A DNA stretch of 64,000 nucleotides from Cotesia glomerata (GCF_020080835.1 NC_058162.1:18693203-18757202), one strand, 5' to 3'; positions 43,897-55,214 are shown, numbered from the stretch's first letter. Numbers and translations are program-made. Notes: generated from the sequence alone by a model not told the origin.

Positions 43897-46871
43897 CTAG
43901 TTGTTGTCATTTGTTCTTCTTCTTTCGATGGAACGCAAGTCTATAAGAACTTCTGTTGCAAATGTGCTGATGGCGTTCCAGGAGGCTCTTGATGACAACA
44001 TTGCTTCTACTATTGTCTCTGGTTGGATTTTCTTCTTTAGGATCATCTCCAGCTCATCTCGCTGTGGATAAAATCGTGGGCACTCAAAGAAAACGTGCTC
44101 TGCGTCTTTATTGATTCATGAGCAGGACGAGCACTCCGGTGAATCATCATGCTTGAAGCGGTGAAGATACGTCCGAAAACATCCATGTCCTGACAACAAC
44201 TGCATCAGATAGTAATTGACCTTGCCATGACTTCGGTTTAGCCAAACGTCGATCTTCGGTATGAGACGGTGTGTCCATCTCCCTGTTGTTGCGGCGTCCC
44301 ACTGCGATTGCCATTGTGCGATGCTGTTCTGCCGTTCTTTAGCTCTGAGTTCCTCGGCACTTTGTGCGGTTGTCCTCTTTCGTTGGTAAAGGTTCCGTCT
44401 TTCCTCAGCTAGGACTCCGAGCGGCAAAGTTCCGGAAATGACACACACTGCTTCCTCTGATATTGTTCGAAAGGCGCTGGCTACTCTTAGCATGCTCAGT
44501 CGGTAAACCGGACATGCTTTCCTCCATGATTCTTGGATTTTAAGTGCGTCGGCCCAAATGGATATACCATATGTGAGGACCGATGTAACTACTGATGATA
44601 GCAATGACCTCCTTGTCTGCTTCGGGCCACCGATGTTGGGCATCAATCGTACTAGGTTGGCTACTACTGCTGATGATTTGGCGGTCACGTTTTCAACTTG
44701 TTGTTTGAAGTTAAGTCGGGCATCGAGCATCACTCCCAGATATCGAATAAATGGTTGGGATGTGATTTCTTGGTCTCCGACGTTTAGATTGATCGTTTCC
44801 ACCACTTTTCTGCTAGTGATAAGTACAGCCTCGGTCTTCTGTTTAGCCAGTTGTAGATTTACTGTGTCCATCCACTGGTTAATTCGCTCAAAGGTGATAG
44901 CGAACATATGTTTTATCTCATCAAGATGCTTGGCGACGATAACTACGGCTACGTCGTCCGCGTACGCTACCAGTTTGACATTTCTTGGTAGTTTCAGTTT
45001 CAGCAATCCGTTGTACATGACATTCCAGAGAAGTGGACCGAGAACAGAACCCTGCGGTACACCTCCAGTAACATCATACTCCTTTGGACCATTCTTCGTG
45101 TCATATCTCAGGACTCTATCTGTGAAGTAGCTAGCGACTATCCTCCGTAGGTATCCTGGTACGTTCATCTCTTGAAGGGCTTGCATGATGCAATCCCAGT
45201 TGGCGGAGTTGAAGGCATTTTTTATGTCTAAAGTTGCCACCAGGCAATATTTCTCCGTTCCCCCCTTCCATCTGGTACCGGCGATTGCGTCTTTGGCTAT
45301 ACCGACAACCAGGTTGATCGCGTCCAGGGTTGATCGTCCTTTCTGAAATCCGTACTGATTGTCTGCTAAGAGTGGATCGACAACTGCTTCTATCCTTTGG
45401 TGGATTATACGTTCTAGTATCTTATCGGCTGTATCCAGCATGCAGAGTGGACGATAAGATGACGGTTCTTCCGGTGGCTTTTTCCCTTTACGAAGTAGTA
45501 CCAGCCGTTGTTGTTTCCACTTCTGAGGAAAAATCTCTTCCTTCAAGCAGATGTTGTAGACGTCGAGGAATAACGCTGGCGCTGCTTTAATAGATGTTTT
45601 CAAGGCAATATTAGGGATTCCGTCCAATCCCGGTGCTTTATTATTCCCGACGCGGTTACAAGCTTCCATCAGTTCTTCTTTCGTGACAGGTGGAATATCA
45701 TTCAGTTCGTCCTGTGTCAACAGATAGTTGAAAACGCGCTGTCGTGGAAACAACGCAGTCACGATCTTTTGTAAGAGTTGACACGTAGGAGACGGCATTG
45801 GCTGATATTTTAGGTGTGCCATGACTACCTTGTAAGGTCTACCCCACGAGTCTTTGTCCACCTCGTTGATTAGCTTTTTCCAGCAGTTCTTCTTGCTATC
45901 CTTGATGGCTTTGTTTAAATGCCGACGAGCTTTCTTGTATTCTGCGACTAGTTCCGCTGAGTCAGGTCACCGATAACTACGCTGAGATTTTCTTCTTTTC
46001 TTGAGACACATATTCCGTAGGAAGCTGATGTGTTTGTTCCACCAGTGCACCGAAGGTCTTTGGTTCATGCCCCGTTTACGGGGCATGCAGGTGTCGCAAG
46101 CCTGGGTCACTCTCTTCATCAAGTCCTTGGTCATTTCTTCTGCAGATCCAGTAGTAAGCGGTTCACTATTTAGGGCAGCTGCTAGAGCACCTGGGTCAAA
46201 GGATTTCACCTTCCACCCAACGATGTCAAGTTTCTTAGCCGGTCTTCTAGGATTCTGGTCCTTTGATACTTCCCAGAGAATCGCATTGTGATCGCTGGCC
46301 GTAGAATCTCCATCACCTTCCAGTCGTAGTTTCCTCTGATGAGGCTGCTGCTGACAAAAGTAAGATCCACAATAGAACTTGCGTCTCCTTTAGTGTACGT
46401 CGGCGCATCGCCGCTGTTTAACAATACTACATCTAACGTAGAAAAAGCTTTCAGTAGTTCTTTACCTCGAGCGTTGGTGTGTTTGCTGCCCCATTCCACT
46501 GCCCAGGCGTTGAAGTCTCCAGCTATTGCCACTGGGCAGTACTGCTTCGCGTCCTCCGTCAGTCGATCCAGAAAGTCCATGAATTCAACAATAGTGAAGC
46601 TAGATGGTGCGTAGCAGCTGTAAAAGCGGATGTTATCTACCGATGCTGCTACAAAGCCGGCGCTGCCATTGTTAACGACACTCTGGAAGGGGAGCTTGCG
46701 ACAGGACCATATGACAGCTTTTTTGGTGCAGTCAGTTTCCCATGGTTGGCCGCCGAGGTGTTTATACGGTTCCGATATAAGCACAAGGTCAAGCTTCTGT
46801 TCACGTACTGTCTGCATGAGCAAATCATGTGCCGCCTCACAGTGGTTGATGTTTAGCTGCAGTATTCTCAT
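43897..46871 (-). pseudogene. LINE C ORF2: APE endonuclease, RT, zinc knuckle
   Basis: Starts MRILQLNINHCEAAH; the endonuclease shows ISEPYKHLG and GDFNAWAVEW. A frameshift near 46300 spoils the SDH motif region. A TGA inside SQRSYR-PDSAEL (about 45968) is shared with LINE D. The next 581 codons are open and contain KAPGLDGIPN, LDIKNAFNSANW, GGVPQGSVLGP and YADDVAVV. A TGA follows CSSCS near 44118, and the zinc region (AEHVFFECPRF) continues in the same style to the stop at 43897. C-terminal residues differ from LINEs A and D. Non-functional. Confidence 0.83.
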
Positions 46872-48280
46872 TTTCGTTTATCAGTTATCTTCTTGAGTGC
46901 CTCATGGTATACTGGGCATCTGCTTGTGCCGGCATGATGGGCGTTATTCTCTGTACCGGGTTGATCCGCACACAGTGCGCATTTAGCAGGCTTATTACAT
47001 TCGGCGATTTTGTGTCCTTCTTCTCCACATTTAATGCAAAGTTTGGAGCGGTCGACTTCACTTGTGCACTGAACCGCACGGTGTCCAAAATACCAGCATT
47101 AATAACATCGGACTGGTCTTAGTACTGTTCTAATACGACAATTGGTCCAGCCGATCCTAATCTTGCCGTGTTCTCCTACCACTTTTTGCGCTACCGTTGC
47201 TGCCAGAGTCACCGACGCAATTTGTGTTCTGCTACGTAAGACCTTACGAATTTTAATGGCCTCTACTGTTATACCACAATCGTTTCCAGCTGCCTCTTGT
47301 AAAGCTGTTAGAATATCATCTTTAGTTGTAGTATCGTCAATATCGCGAATTTCCAGGTCTTCTTCAGGTCCTGTACTAATGACATTTGCGTGCTCCTTAA
47401 GTATTCCCGCGATAGTCTTCTGCAGGTCTTTACCTCTATCACTACTGCCTTTCGACAGCGTGATGAGAATGTTCCCTGTCGCGGTCCTGCGTATCTTCTC
47501 GACTGTGTTGCGGACCTGATCTGGGCGAACGTCCGCCTTGATCCGTGTAAGTATTTCAGAATACTTATCTTTGTTCGCTGGACGGATAATAAGTGCCTCC
47601 GATCTTGTTGCTGTTCTTCTTGGCTTATGGTTCGGCTTCGGTGGAGGCACCAGAGGTTTTTCTGGGGGCAGTTTCCTGCGCTCCTTCTTCTTGTCCTTTC
47701 TGGACTGCACCTTTTCCCAGCCTGGCTTCTTGTTCTGTTCACTAGAGTTTTGTGGAAAATCCTTAACCACTTCCTGCTTCTTGATGGGATGACCAAGTCC
47801 AAGGTCTTTCAGCTTCCTGGGAGTATGAAAAGCTCCGCCTTCGGGAGAACGAATTTTTCTTTTCAACTTTCTCAGGATGCAGCCGTCTTGGTCAAAGGAT
47901 TCAGTCTCTGCCATTGTGATAGTTTCACTTTCTTCTTCAGCGACTGATTCTCCGTCACCTTCGGCTCCAGTGTCCATCGCTTCTTCAACAACCACTTGAC
48001 TGTTTCTCTCCGATGTAGCACAAGGAGTGCGGTGTAATGATGAGCGCTATTCTTCGTCCAGTTTTTTGAAACGTTGAATTGCGTTCGCTACACCAGTCGT
48101 CTTGTTTTTTATCTCTTTGTGGATGTTGACCTTTGACTGAACGAAAACATTTAACTCGCTGGTCAGCTTCTCAAGGCGCTCCAACGCTTGCGTTCTCTTC
48201 ATGTCAGCGCTTGCTTCAATCGCTGCTTGTTGAGCATGAAGCCCGTTTCTATTCATGTTTGTTTCCTGTAACGTACTCAT
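46868..48280 (-). pseudogene. LINE C ORF1: CCHC nucleic-acid-binding protein
   Basis: Probable start MSTLQETNMNRNG at 48280, matching the intact ORF1 of LINE D. A TAG after FKKLDEE (about 48047) and a TAA replacing a Lys codon inside the first zinc knuckle (CY-stop-CWYFGH, about 47099) interrupt it. Otherwise the order equals that of LINE D: helical block, acidic linker, basic region, RRM-like EIRDIDDTTTKDDIL, knuckles CIKCGEEGHKIAEC and CALC. It overlaps ORF2 by ATGA. Both lesions are point substitutions. Confidence 0.8.
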
Positions 48281-48821
48281 ACTTTTTCGATTTACCAGCG
48301 CATCGTACGGAGTGGAGCGGGTTGCCATAACTAGGAACGGGTGTACCCTCGGAGATAGTACTCCTACCCCAGTTCCCTGAGGCCTAGCCGACACTTAGCC
48401 AGTCCCGGAATACACGGACGGACTAGACTCGCTCGGAGCGGTGAAGATTCCGATCTCTAACACTCACTGCGTACTTCCTGATCAAGGCCCGAAGTGGCTG
48501 GCTCCTGATCCACTGCTGCAACTTTCACCTCGGCAGAGCAAGCTCACATCAGCCGTGGCCTGCATCGTCGGAAACTACGATACAGGTTCCGGACATTCCC
48601 AGTGAGTTACAGCAAGAACCAATCGTCTTGCTAGGTCAGTTAGTTTGACTAACCCATTATAGGGGAGTTTTGTCCACGGGAGCTTATTTTGTTTCGTTAA
48701 TTTGCTTGGCTTCTACCCGCTGTACCTCATCAACTAACAGATGAAGTGTCATCCAAGGACAGTGAGCGTTCTCCCATCCGCTCGGGGAGACGCGTCCGGT
48801 AGCAGTATCTCTTCTGCCCCG

Positions 48822-48823
<2 letters not shown>

Positions 48824-48868
<45 letters not shown>
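48824..48868. repeat. (GT)n tract at the 5' end of LINE C
   Basis: About 45 bp of GT. It belongs to the X repeat, whose body starts right after it. Confidence 0.92.
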
Positions 48869-49667
48869 ATGTATGTAAATCTCTCATAACTTTTGAACGG
48901 CTTGACCGATTTGATCGCGGTTGGTGCCATTCGAAAGGGTTCAACTTAGATCTTGAGTAAAATTTGCACCGATTCAGATCGGTAGATTTTGAGAAATCTT
49001 AAAAAAACTACGAAAAAAAATTAGAAGGATGGTTGACCCTAATGGCTATCCCTGCAACTTCCCGCTCATTTTATACTTAAGCACTTAAAATTACTCATTA
49101 CGTTTTTGAGCTCTTCGAGCTCATAAATACAATTTGTGCGTTATTTTCAGCTCTCTGAGCTAAAAACAATAGCTTTTATATGCTTTTGAGCTCTTCGAGC
49201 ACAAAAATTTGATAGAAGTTTGATAAAACACTATTTTTTAAATTTTCAAATCGCATTAACTTTTGAATGAATAAACCGATTATCACGCGATTGGTGACAT
49301 TCAACGCAGTTTTTTAAGCTTCATAAAAAATCTTTAAATTAATAGAACGAAAATTCTGGAGTAAATCCGAAAAAACACTTTTTTTCGGTTTTCTTTCGTC
49401 AACGATAACTCACGAACGAATAAACCGATTTTGACCGGACTGGCGGTGATCGACGTGGTTTTTCAATGTTAGGAGCTGATTAGTTTTTGGAATTGATCGA
49501 TAGAGCCGTTTAAAAGTTATTCCAAAAAAAACAAATATAATCAAATTTTTTTTTGTAGTTTTTTTTAGCGATTTCTCAAAATCTACCGGTCTGAATCGTT
49601 CTAAATTATACATACTCAAAATCTAAGTTCAGTCAAGCCTTTTCGAATGACACCAACCACGATCAAA

Positions 49668-49672
<5 letters not shown>
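48869..49672. mobile_element. X-family middle piece between LINEs C and D
   Basis: It starts 'gatgtatgtaaatctctc' and 'aacggcttgaccgattt', and contains 'ggttgaccctaatggc', 'gcaacttcccgctc', three 'gagctcttcgagc'-type palindromes and repeated 'aaaccgattttgaccgg' blocks. The outer 110 bp of each side are inverted copies. No coding frame. It is the centre of the C/D mirror arrangement. Confidence 0.75.

Positions 49673-49738
<66 letters not shown>
49673..49738. repeat. (CA)n tract at the 5' end of LINE D
   Basis: About 66 bp of CA repeats ending exactly where the LINE 5' sequence CTCGGGGCAG begins. Confidence 0.95.
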
Positions 49739-49741
<3 letters not shown>

Positions 49742-50281
49742 GGGGCAGAAGAGATACTGCTACCGGGCGCGTCTCCCCGAGCGGATGGGAGAACGCTCGC
49801 TGTCCTTGGATGACACTTAATCTCTTAGTTGATAAGGTACAGCGGGTAGGAGCCAAGCAAAATAACCAAACAAAATAAGCTCCCGTGGACAAAAATCCCC
49901 TTTAATGGGTTGCTCACACTAACTGACCTATCAAGACGATTGGTTCCTGCTGTAACTCACTGGGAGTGTCCGGAACCTGTATCGTAGTTTCCGACGATGC
50001 AGGCCACGGCTGATGTGAGCTTGCTCTGCCGAGGTGAAAGTTGCAGCAGTGGATCAGGAGCCAGCCACTTCGGGCCTTGATCAGGAAGTACGCAGTGAGT
50101 GTTAGAGATCGGAATCTTCACCGCTCCGAGCGAGTCTAGTCCGTCCGTGTATTCCGGGACTGGCTAAGTGTCGGCTAGGCCTCAGGGAACTGGGGTAGGA
50201 GTACTATCTCCGAGGGTACACCCGTTCCTAGTTATGGCAACCCGCTCCACTCCGTACGATGCGCTGGTAAATCAAAAAAGT

Positions 50282-51697
50282 ATGAGTACGTTACAGGAAA
50301 CAAACATGAATAGAAACGGGCTTCATGCTCAACAAGCAGCGATTGAAGCAAGCGCTGACATAAAGAGAACGCAAGCGTTGGAGCGCCTTGAGAAGCTGAC
50401 CATTGAGCTGCAAGAGTTTGTCCAAACTAAGGTCAATATCCACAAGGAGATAAAGACCAAGACAACCGGTGTAGTCAATGCTCTTGGAAGATTCAAGAAA
50501 CTGGACGAAGAATGGCGCTCATCATCATTACACCGCACCCCTTGTGCTACATCGGAGAGAAACAGTCAAGTGGTTGTTGAAGAAGCGATGGACACTGGAG
50601 CCGAAGGTGACGGAGAATCAGTTGCTGAAGAAGAAAGTGAAACTATCACAACGGCAGAGACTGAATCCTTTGACCAAGACGGCCGCATCCTGAGGAAGTT
50701 GAAAAGAAAAATTCGTTCTCCCGAAGGCGGAGCTTTTCATACTCCCAAGAAGCTGAAAGACGTTGGACCTGGTCATCCCATCAAGAAGCAGGAAGTGGTT
50801 AAGGATCTTCCACAAAACTCTTGTGAACAGAACAAGAAGCCAGGCTGGGAAAAGGTGCAGTCCAGAAAGGACAAGAAGAAGGAGCGCAAGAAACTGCCCC
50901 CAGAAAAACCTCTGGTGCCTCCACCGAAGCCGAACCAGAAGCCAAGAAGAACAGCAACGAGACCGGAGGCACTTATTATCCGTCCAGCGAACAAAGATAA
51001 GTATTCTGAAATACTTACACGGATCAAGGCGGACGTTCGCCCAGATCAGGTCCGCAACACAGTCGAGAAGATACGCAGGACCGCGACAGGGAACATTCTC
51101 ATCACGCTGTCGAAAGGCAGTAGTGATAGAGGTAAAGACCTGCAGAAGACTATCGCGGAAATACTTAAAGAGGACGCAAATGTCATTAGTACAGGACCTG
51201 AAGAAGACCTGGAAATTCGCGATATTGACGATACTACAACTAAAGATGACATTCTAACAGCTTTCCAAGAGGCAGCTGGAAACGATTGTGGTATAACAGT
51301 AGAGGCCATTAAAATTCGTAAGGTCTTACGTAGCAGAACACAAATTGCGTCGGTGACTCTGGCAGCAACGGTAGCGCAGAAAGTGGTAGGAGAACACGGT
51401 AAGATTAGGATCGGCTGGACCAATTGTCGTATTAGAACAGTACTAAGACCAGTCCGATGTTATAAATGCTGGCATTTTGGACACCGTGCGGTTCAGTGCA
51501 CAAGTAAAGTCGACCGCTCCAAACTTTGCATTAAATGTGGAGAAGAGGGACACAAAATCGCCGAATGTAATAAGCCTGCTAAATGCGCACTGTGTGCGGA
51601 TCAATCCGGTACAGAGAATAACGCCCATCATGCCGGCACAAGCAGATGCCCAGTATACCAAGAGGCACTCAAGAAGATAACTGATAAACGAAAATGA
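50282..51697 (+). CDS. LINE D ORF1: CCHC nucleic-acid-binding protein (intact)
   Basis: 471 codons from ATG 50282 (MSTLQETNMNRNG). The frame is open upstream to 50168, but the homologous start in LINE B is at the equivalent MSK, so I prefer 50282. It contains a predicted helical block (KRTQALERLEKLTIELQEF), an acidic linker (MDTGAEGDGESVAEEESE), a basic region, ALIIRPANKDKYSEIL, an RRM-like part EIRDIDDTTTKDDIL, and three C-terminal knuckles: CYKCWHFGHRAVQC (about residue 393), CIKCGEEGHKIAEC (416) and CALC with later His and Cys. This is the RNA-binding Gag-like protein of R1-type LINEs. Its stop overlaps the ORF2 start as ATGA (51694-51697), pointing to coupled translation. No lesion seen. 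Confidence 0.88.
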   Translation: MSTLQETNMNRNGLHAQQAAIEASADIKRTQALERLEKLTIELQEFVQTKVNIHKEIKTKTTGVVNALGRFKKLDEEWRSSSLHRTPCATSERNSQVVVEEAMDTGAEGDGESVAEEESETITTAETESFDQDGRILRKLKRKIRSPEGGAFHTPKKLKDVGPGHPIKKQEVVKDLPQNSCEQNKKPGWEKVQSRKDKKKERKKLPPEKPLVPPPKPNQKPRRTATRPEALIIRPANKDKYSEILTRIKADVRPDQVRNTVEKIRRTATGNILITLSKGSSDRGKDLQKTIAEILKEDANVISTGPEEDLEIRDIDDTTTKDDILTAFQEAAGNDCGITVEAIKIRKVLRSRTQIASVTLAATVAQKVVGEHGKIRIGWTNCRIRTVLRPVRCYKCWHFGHRAVQCTSKVDRSKLCIKCGEEGHKIAECNKPAKCALCADQSGTENNAHHAGTSRCPVYQEALKKITDKRK

Positions 51698-54664
51698 GAA
51701 TACTGCAGCTAAACATCAATCACTGTGAGGCGGCACATGATTTGCTCATGCAGACAGTACGTGAACAGAAGCTTGACCTTGTGCTTATATCGGAACCGTA
51801 TAAACACCTCGGCGGCCAACCATGGGAAACTGACTGCACCAAAAAAGCTGTCATATGGTCCTGTCGCAAGCTCCCCTTCCAGAGTGTCGTTAACAATGGT
51901 AGCGCCGGCTTTGTAGCAGCATCGGTAGATGGCATCCGCTTTTACAGCTGCTACACACCACCTAGCCTCACTATTGTTGAATCCATGGACTTTCTGGATC
52001 GACTGACGGAGGACGCGAAGCAGTACTACCCAGTGGCAATAGCTGGAGACTTCAACGCCTGGGCAGTGGAATGGGGCAGCAAACACACCAACGCTCGAGA
52101 CAAAGAACTACTGAAAGCTTTTTCAACGTTAGATGTAGTATTGTTAAACAGCGGCGATGCGCCGACGTACCCTAAAGGAGACGCAAGTTCTATTGTGGAT
52201 CTTACTTTTGTCAGCAGCTGCCTCATCAGAGGAAACTACGACTGAAAGGTGATGGAGATCTACACGGCCAGCGATCACAATGCGATTCTCTGGGAAGTAT
52301 CAAAGGACCAGAATCCTAGAAGACCGGCTAAGAAACTTGACATCGTTGGGTGGAAGGTGAAATCCTTTGACCCAGGTGCTCTAGCAGCTGCCCTAAATAG
52401 TGAACCGCTTACTACTGGATCTGCAGAAGAAATGACCAAGGACTTGATGAAGAGAGTGACCCAGGCTTGCGACACCTGCATGCCCCGTAAACGGGGCATG
52501 AACCAAAGACCTTCGGTGCACTGGTGGAACAAACACATCAGCTTCCTACGGAATATGTGTCTCAAGAAAAGAAGAAAATCTCAGCGTAGTTATCGGTGAC
52601 CTGACTCAGCGGAACTAGTCGCAGAATACAAGAAAGCTCGTCGGCATTTAAACAAAGCCATCAAGGATAGCAAGAAGAACTGCTGGAAAAAGCTAATCAA
52701 CGAGGTGGACAAAGACTCGTGGGGTAGACCTTACAAGGTAGTCATGGCACACCTAAAATATCAGCCAATGCCGTCTCCTACGTGTCAACTCTTACAAAAG
52801 ATCGTGACTGCGTTGTTTCCACGACAGCGCGTTTTCAACTATCTGTTGACACAGGACGAACTGAATGATATTCCACCTGTCACGAAAGAAGAACTGATGG
52901 AAGCTTGTAACCGCGTCGGGAATAATAAAGCACCGGGATTGGACGGAATCCCTAATATTGCCTTGAAAACATCTATTAAAGCAGCGCCAGCGTTATTCCT
53001 CGACGTCTACAACATCTGCTTGAAGGAAGGGATTTTTCCTCGGAAGTGGAAACAACAACGGCTGGTACTTTTTCCTAAAGGGAAAAAGCCACCGGAAGAA
53101 CCGTCATCTTATCGTCCACTCTGCATGCTGGATACAGCCGGTAAGATACTAGAACGTATAATCCACCAAAGGATAGAAGCAGTTGTCGATCCACTCTTGG
53201 CAGACAATCAGTACGGATTTCGGAAAGGACGATCAACCCTGGACGCGATCAACCTGGTTGTCGGTATAGCCAAAGACGCAATCGCCGGTACCAGATGGAA
53301 GGGGGGAACGAAGAAATATTGCCTGGTGGCAACTTTAGACATAAAAAATGCCTTTAACTCCGCCAACTGGGATTGCATCATGCAAGCCCTTCAAGAGATG
53401 AACGTATCAGGATACCTACGAAGGATAGTCGCTAGCTACTTCACAGATAGAGTCCTGAGATATGACACGAAGAATGGTCCAAAGGAGTATGATGTTACTG
53501 GAGGTGTACCGCAGGGTTCTGTTCTCGGTCCACTTCTCTGGAATGTCATGTACAACGGATTGCTGAGACTGAAACTACCAAGAAACGTCAAACTGGTAGC
53601 GTACGCGGACGACGTAGCCGTAGTAATAGTTGCCAAGCATCTTGATGAGATAAAACATATGTTCGCTATTACCTTTGAGCGAATTAACCAGTGGATAGAC
53701 ACAGTAAATTTACAACTGGCTAAACAGAACACCGAGGCTGTACTTATCACTAGCAGAAAAGTGGTGGAAACGATCAATCTAAACGTCGGAGACCAAGAAA
53801 TCACATCCCAACCATTCATTCGATATCTGGGAGTGATGCTCGATGCCCGACTTAACTTTAAACAACAAGTTGAACACGTGACCACCAAAGCATCAGCAGT
53901 AGTAGCCAACCTAGTACGATTGATGCCCAACATCGGTGGCCCGAAGCGGACAAGGAGGTCATTGCTATCATCAGTAGTTACATCGGTCCTCACATATGGT
54001 ATATCCATTTGGGCCGACGCACTTGAGATCCAAGAATCATGGAGGAAAGCATGTCCAGTTTACCGACTGAGCGCGCTAAGAGTAGCCAGCGCCTTTCGAA
54101 CAATATCAGAGGAAGCAGTGTGTGTCATTTCCGGAACTTTGCCGCTCAGAGTCCTAGCTGAGGAAAGACGTAACCTTTACCAACGAAAGAGGACAACCGC
54201 ACAAAGTGCCGAGGAACTCAGAGCTAAAGAACGGCAGAACAGCATCGCGCGATGGCAATCGCAGTGGGACGCCGCGACAACAGGGAGATGGACACACCGT
54301 CTCATACCAAGGATTGACGTTTGGCTTAACCGGAATCACGGCGAGGCCAACTACTATCTGACCCAGATATTGTCAGGACACGGCTGTTTCCGGGAGTACC
54401 TTTATCGCTTTAAGCACGATGATTGCCCAGAGTGTCCGTCTTGCCCAAGAGTTGCTGAAAATGCGGAGCACGTTTTCTTTGAGTGCCCTCGTTTTAACCC
54501 ACAGCGTGATGAGTTAGAGAAGATCCTGAACAAGAAAATCACACCAGAGTCAATAGTAGAAGAAATGCTGTCATCCGAAGCTGCCTGGAACGCCACAAGC
54601 ACGTTTACCACCGCTTACAGAGCTGCGTTCCATTGAAAGAAAAAGGGCAAATGACAGAAACTAG
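51694..54664 (+). pseudogene. LINE D ORF2: APE endonuclease, RT, zinc knuckle
   Basis: One reading frame from ATG 51694. The endonuclease has ISEPYKH (Glu34), GDFNAW (Asp119) and TASDHNAIL (about 192). In-frame TGA codons stand at 52243-52245 (NYD-stop-KV) and 52597-52599 (SYR-stop-PD). The RT shows NNKAPGLDGIPN, LDIKNAFNSANW (Asp about 549), GVPQGSVLGP and YADDVAVV (637-640). The C-terminal CPECPSCPRVAENAEHVFFEC zinc motif is present. A 5-bp deletion near 54620, relative to LINE A, shifts the last residues; without it the frame would end at TAG 54662. About 990 codons, the usual size for R1-type ORF2. The second TGA is shared with LINE C. Confidence 0.85.
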
Positions 54665-54915
54665 AAGGAAGGAAAAATAACACCTTAGCCACCAGAAGGA
54701 ATAGCAGTAGCTAGATCCTCCCCTCACGAAGTAATGCCTGACGGCGGTTTCCATGAGGGATTAGAGGAAAGAAGAAAAGGGGTTTAGGGTTTAGTGGGTA
54801 GGGGCGTTAGCGTCGAGTTTTAGTATGACGCTGCGTCGAGTCGCCACATATCCAGGCCGAACAGCTATGCCTGGAATCCGTAAGAAGGATTCCCCCCCCT
54901 AAGATAAAAAAAAAA

Positions 54916-54919
<4 letters not shown>

Positions 54920-54950
<31 letters not shown>

Positions 54951-54980
54951 ACACACACACACCCACACATACATACACAC
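54920..54980. repeat. (CA)n/(ACAY)n tract between LINEs D and E
   Basis: CA repeats with ACCC and ACAT variants. The tail of D is on its left and the 5' end of E on its right, so both used the same kind of target. Confidence 0.9.
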
Positions 54981-55214
54981 CTCGTGTCGGGCTTGCTGGA
55001 TCTCGCATCGGGCGCCTCCCTAGGTGGCGGATAGGGGAACGCCTGGCATATTTGCGCGCCAGATACGTCGGGTACCGAGGAAATAAAATACTCGGGGTGG
55101 ACCAAAACCTAGCAAAAGATGATATGAAAATGCCAGATCAATTCCAAACATCGTCTACGGTACAGAGGGGGGATACCTACTAGCAACGTTACAGGGAGCA
55201 CGAACACAGTCCAG

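Larger units (their letters stand above)
43638..48823 (-). mobile_element. LINE C, full-length R1-clade retrotransposon in a GT tract
   Basis: Minus-strand element: T-rich tail at 43638, 3' UTR with G8 run and hairpin, ORF2 43897-46871, ORF1 46868-48280, and a 5' UTR ending CTCGGGGC (minus strand) at 48823 directly against a GT tract (48824-48868). GT tracts on both sides show insertion into the repeat. It is nearly identical to LINE D over most of its length but differs in the last 600 bp. Confidence 0.85.
49739..54919 (+). mobile_element. LINE D, full-length R1-clade retrotransposon in a CA tract
   Basis: The 5' end CTCGGGGCAG abuts (CA)n; the 3' poly(A) (54906-54919) abuts another (CA)n (54920 on). 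It holds ORF1 (50282-51697, open) and ORF2 (51694-54664, two in-frame TGA codons and a 5-bp deletion). The 3' UTR has the conserved hairpin (GAATCC/GGATTC) and C8. Up to about 54300 it matches LINE C; after that it matches LINE A. It is the least damaged LINE in the window. R1-clade families such as Mino and Waldo are known to target AC-type repeats, which fits. Confidence 0.88.

Noticed and set aside
44558..45130. 190-codon antisense frame in LINE C, and its counterpart 53436-54008 in LINE D
   Set aside because: It lies opposite the RT coding region and is conserved only because the sense strand is; no domain seen.
47308..47802. 164-codon frame in LINE C (and 50763-51257 in LINE D)
   Set aside because: Alternative frames of ORF1 with Arg/Ser-rich translation; the zinc-knuckle frame is the real one.
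48684..48944. Frames with HTHT runs at the end of LINE C
   Set aside because: They run from the LINE 5' UTR through the GT tract into X and are not genes.
54775..54815. Telomere-like 'ggggtttagggtttag' in the LINE 3' UTR
   Set aside because: Only two TTTAGGG-like words, present at the same place in copies A-D; it is part of the LINE 3' UTR, and insect telomeres are usually TTAGG.
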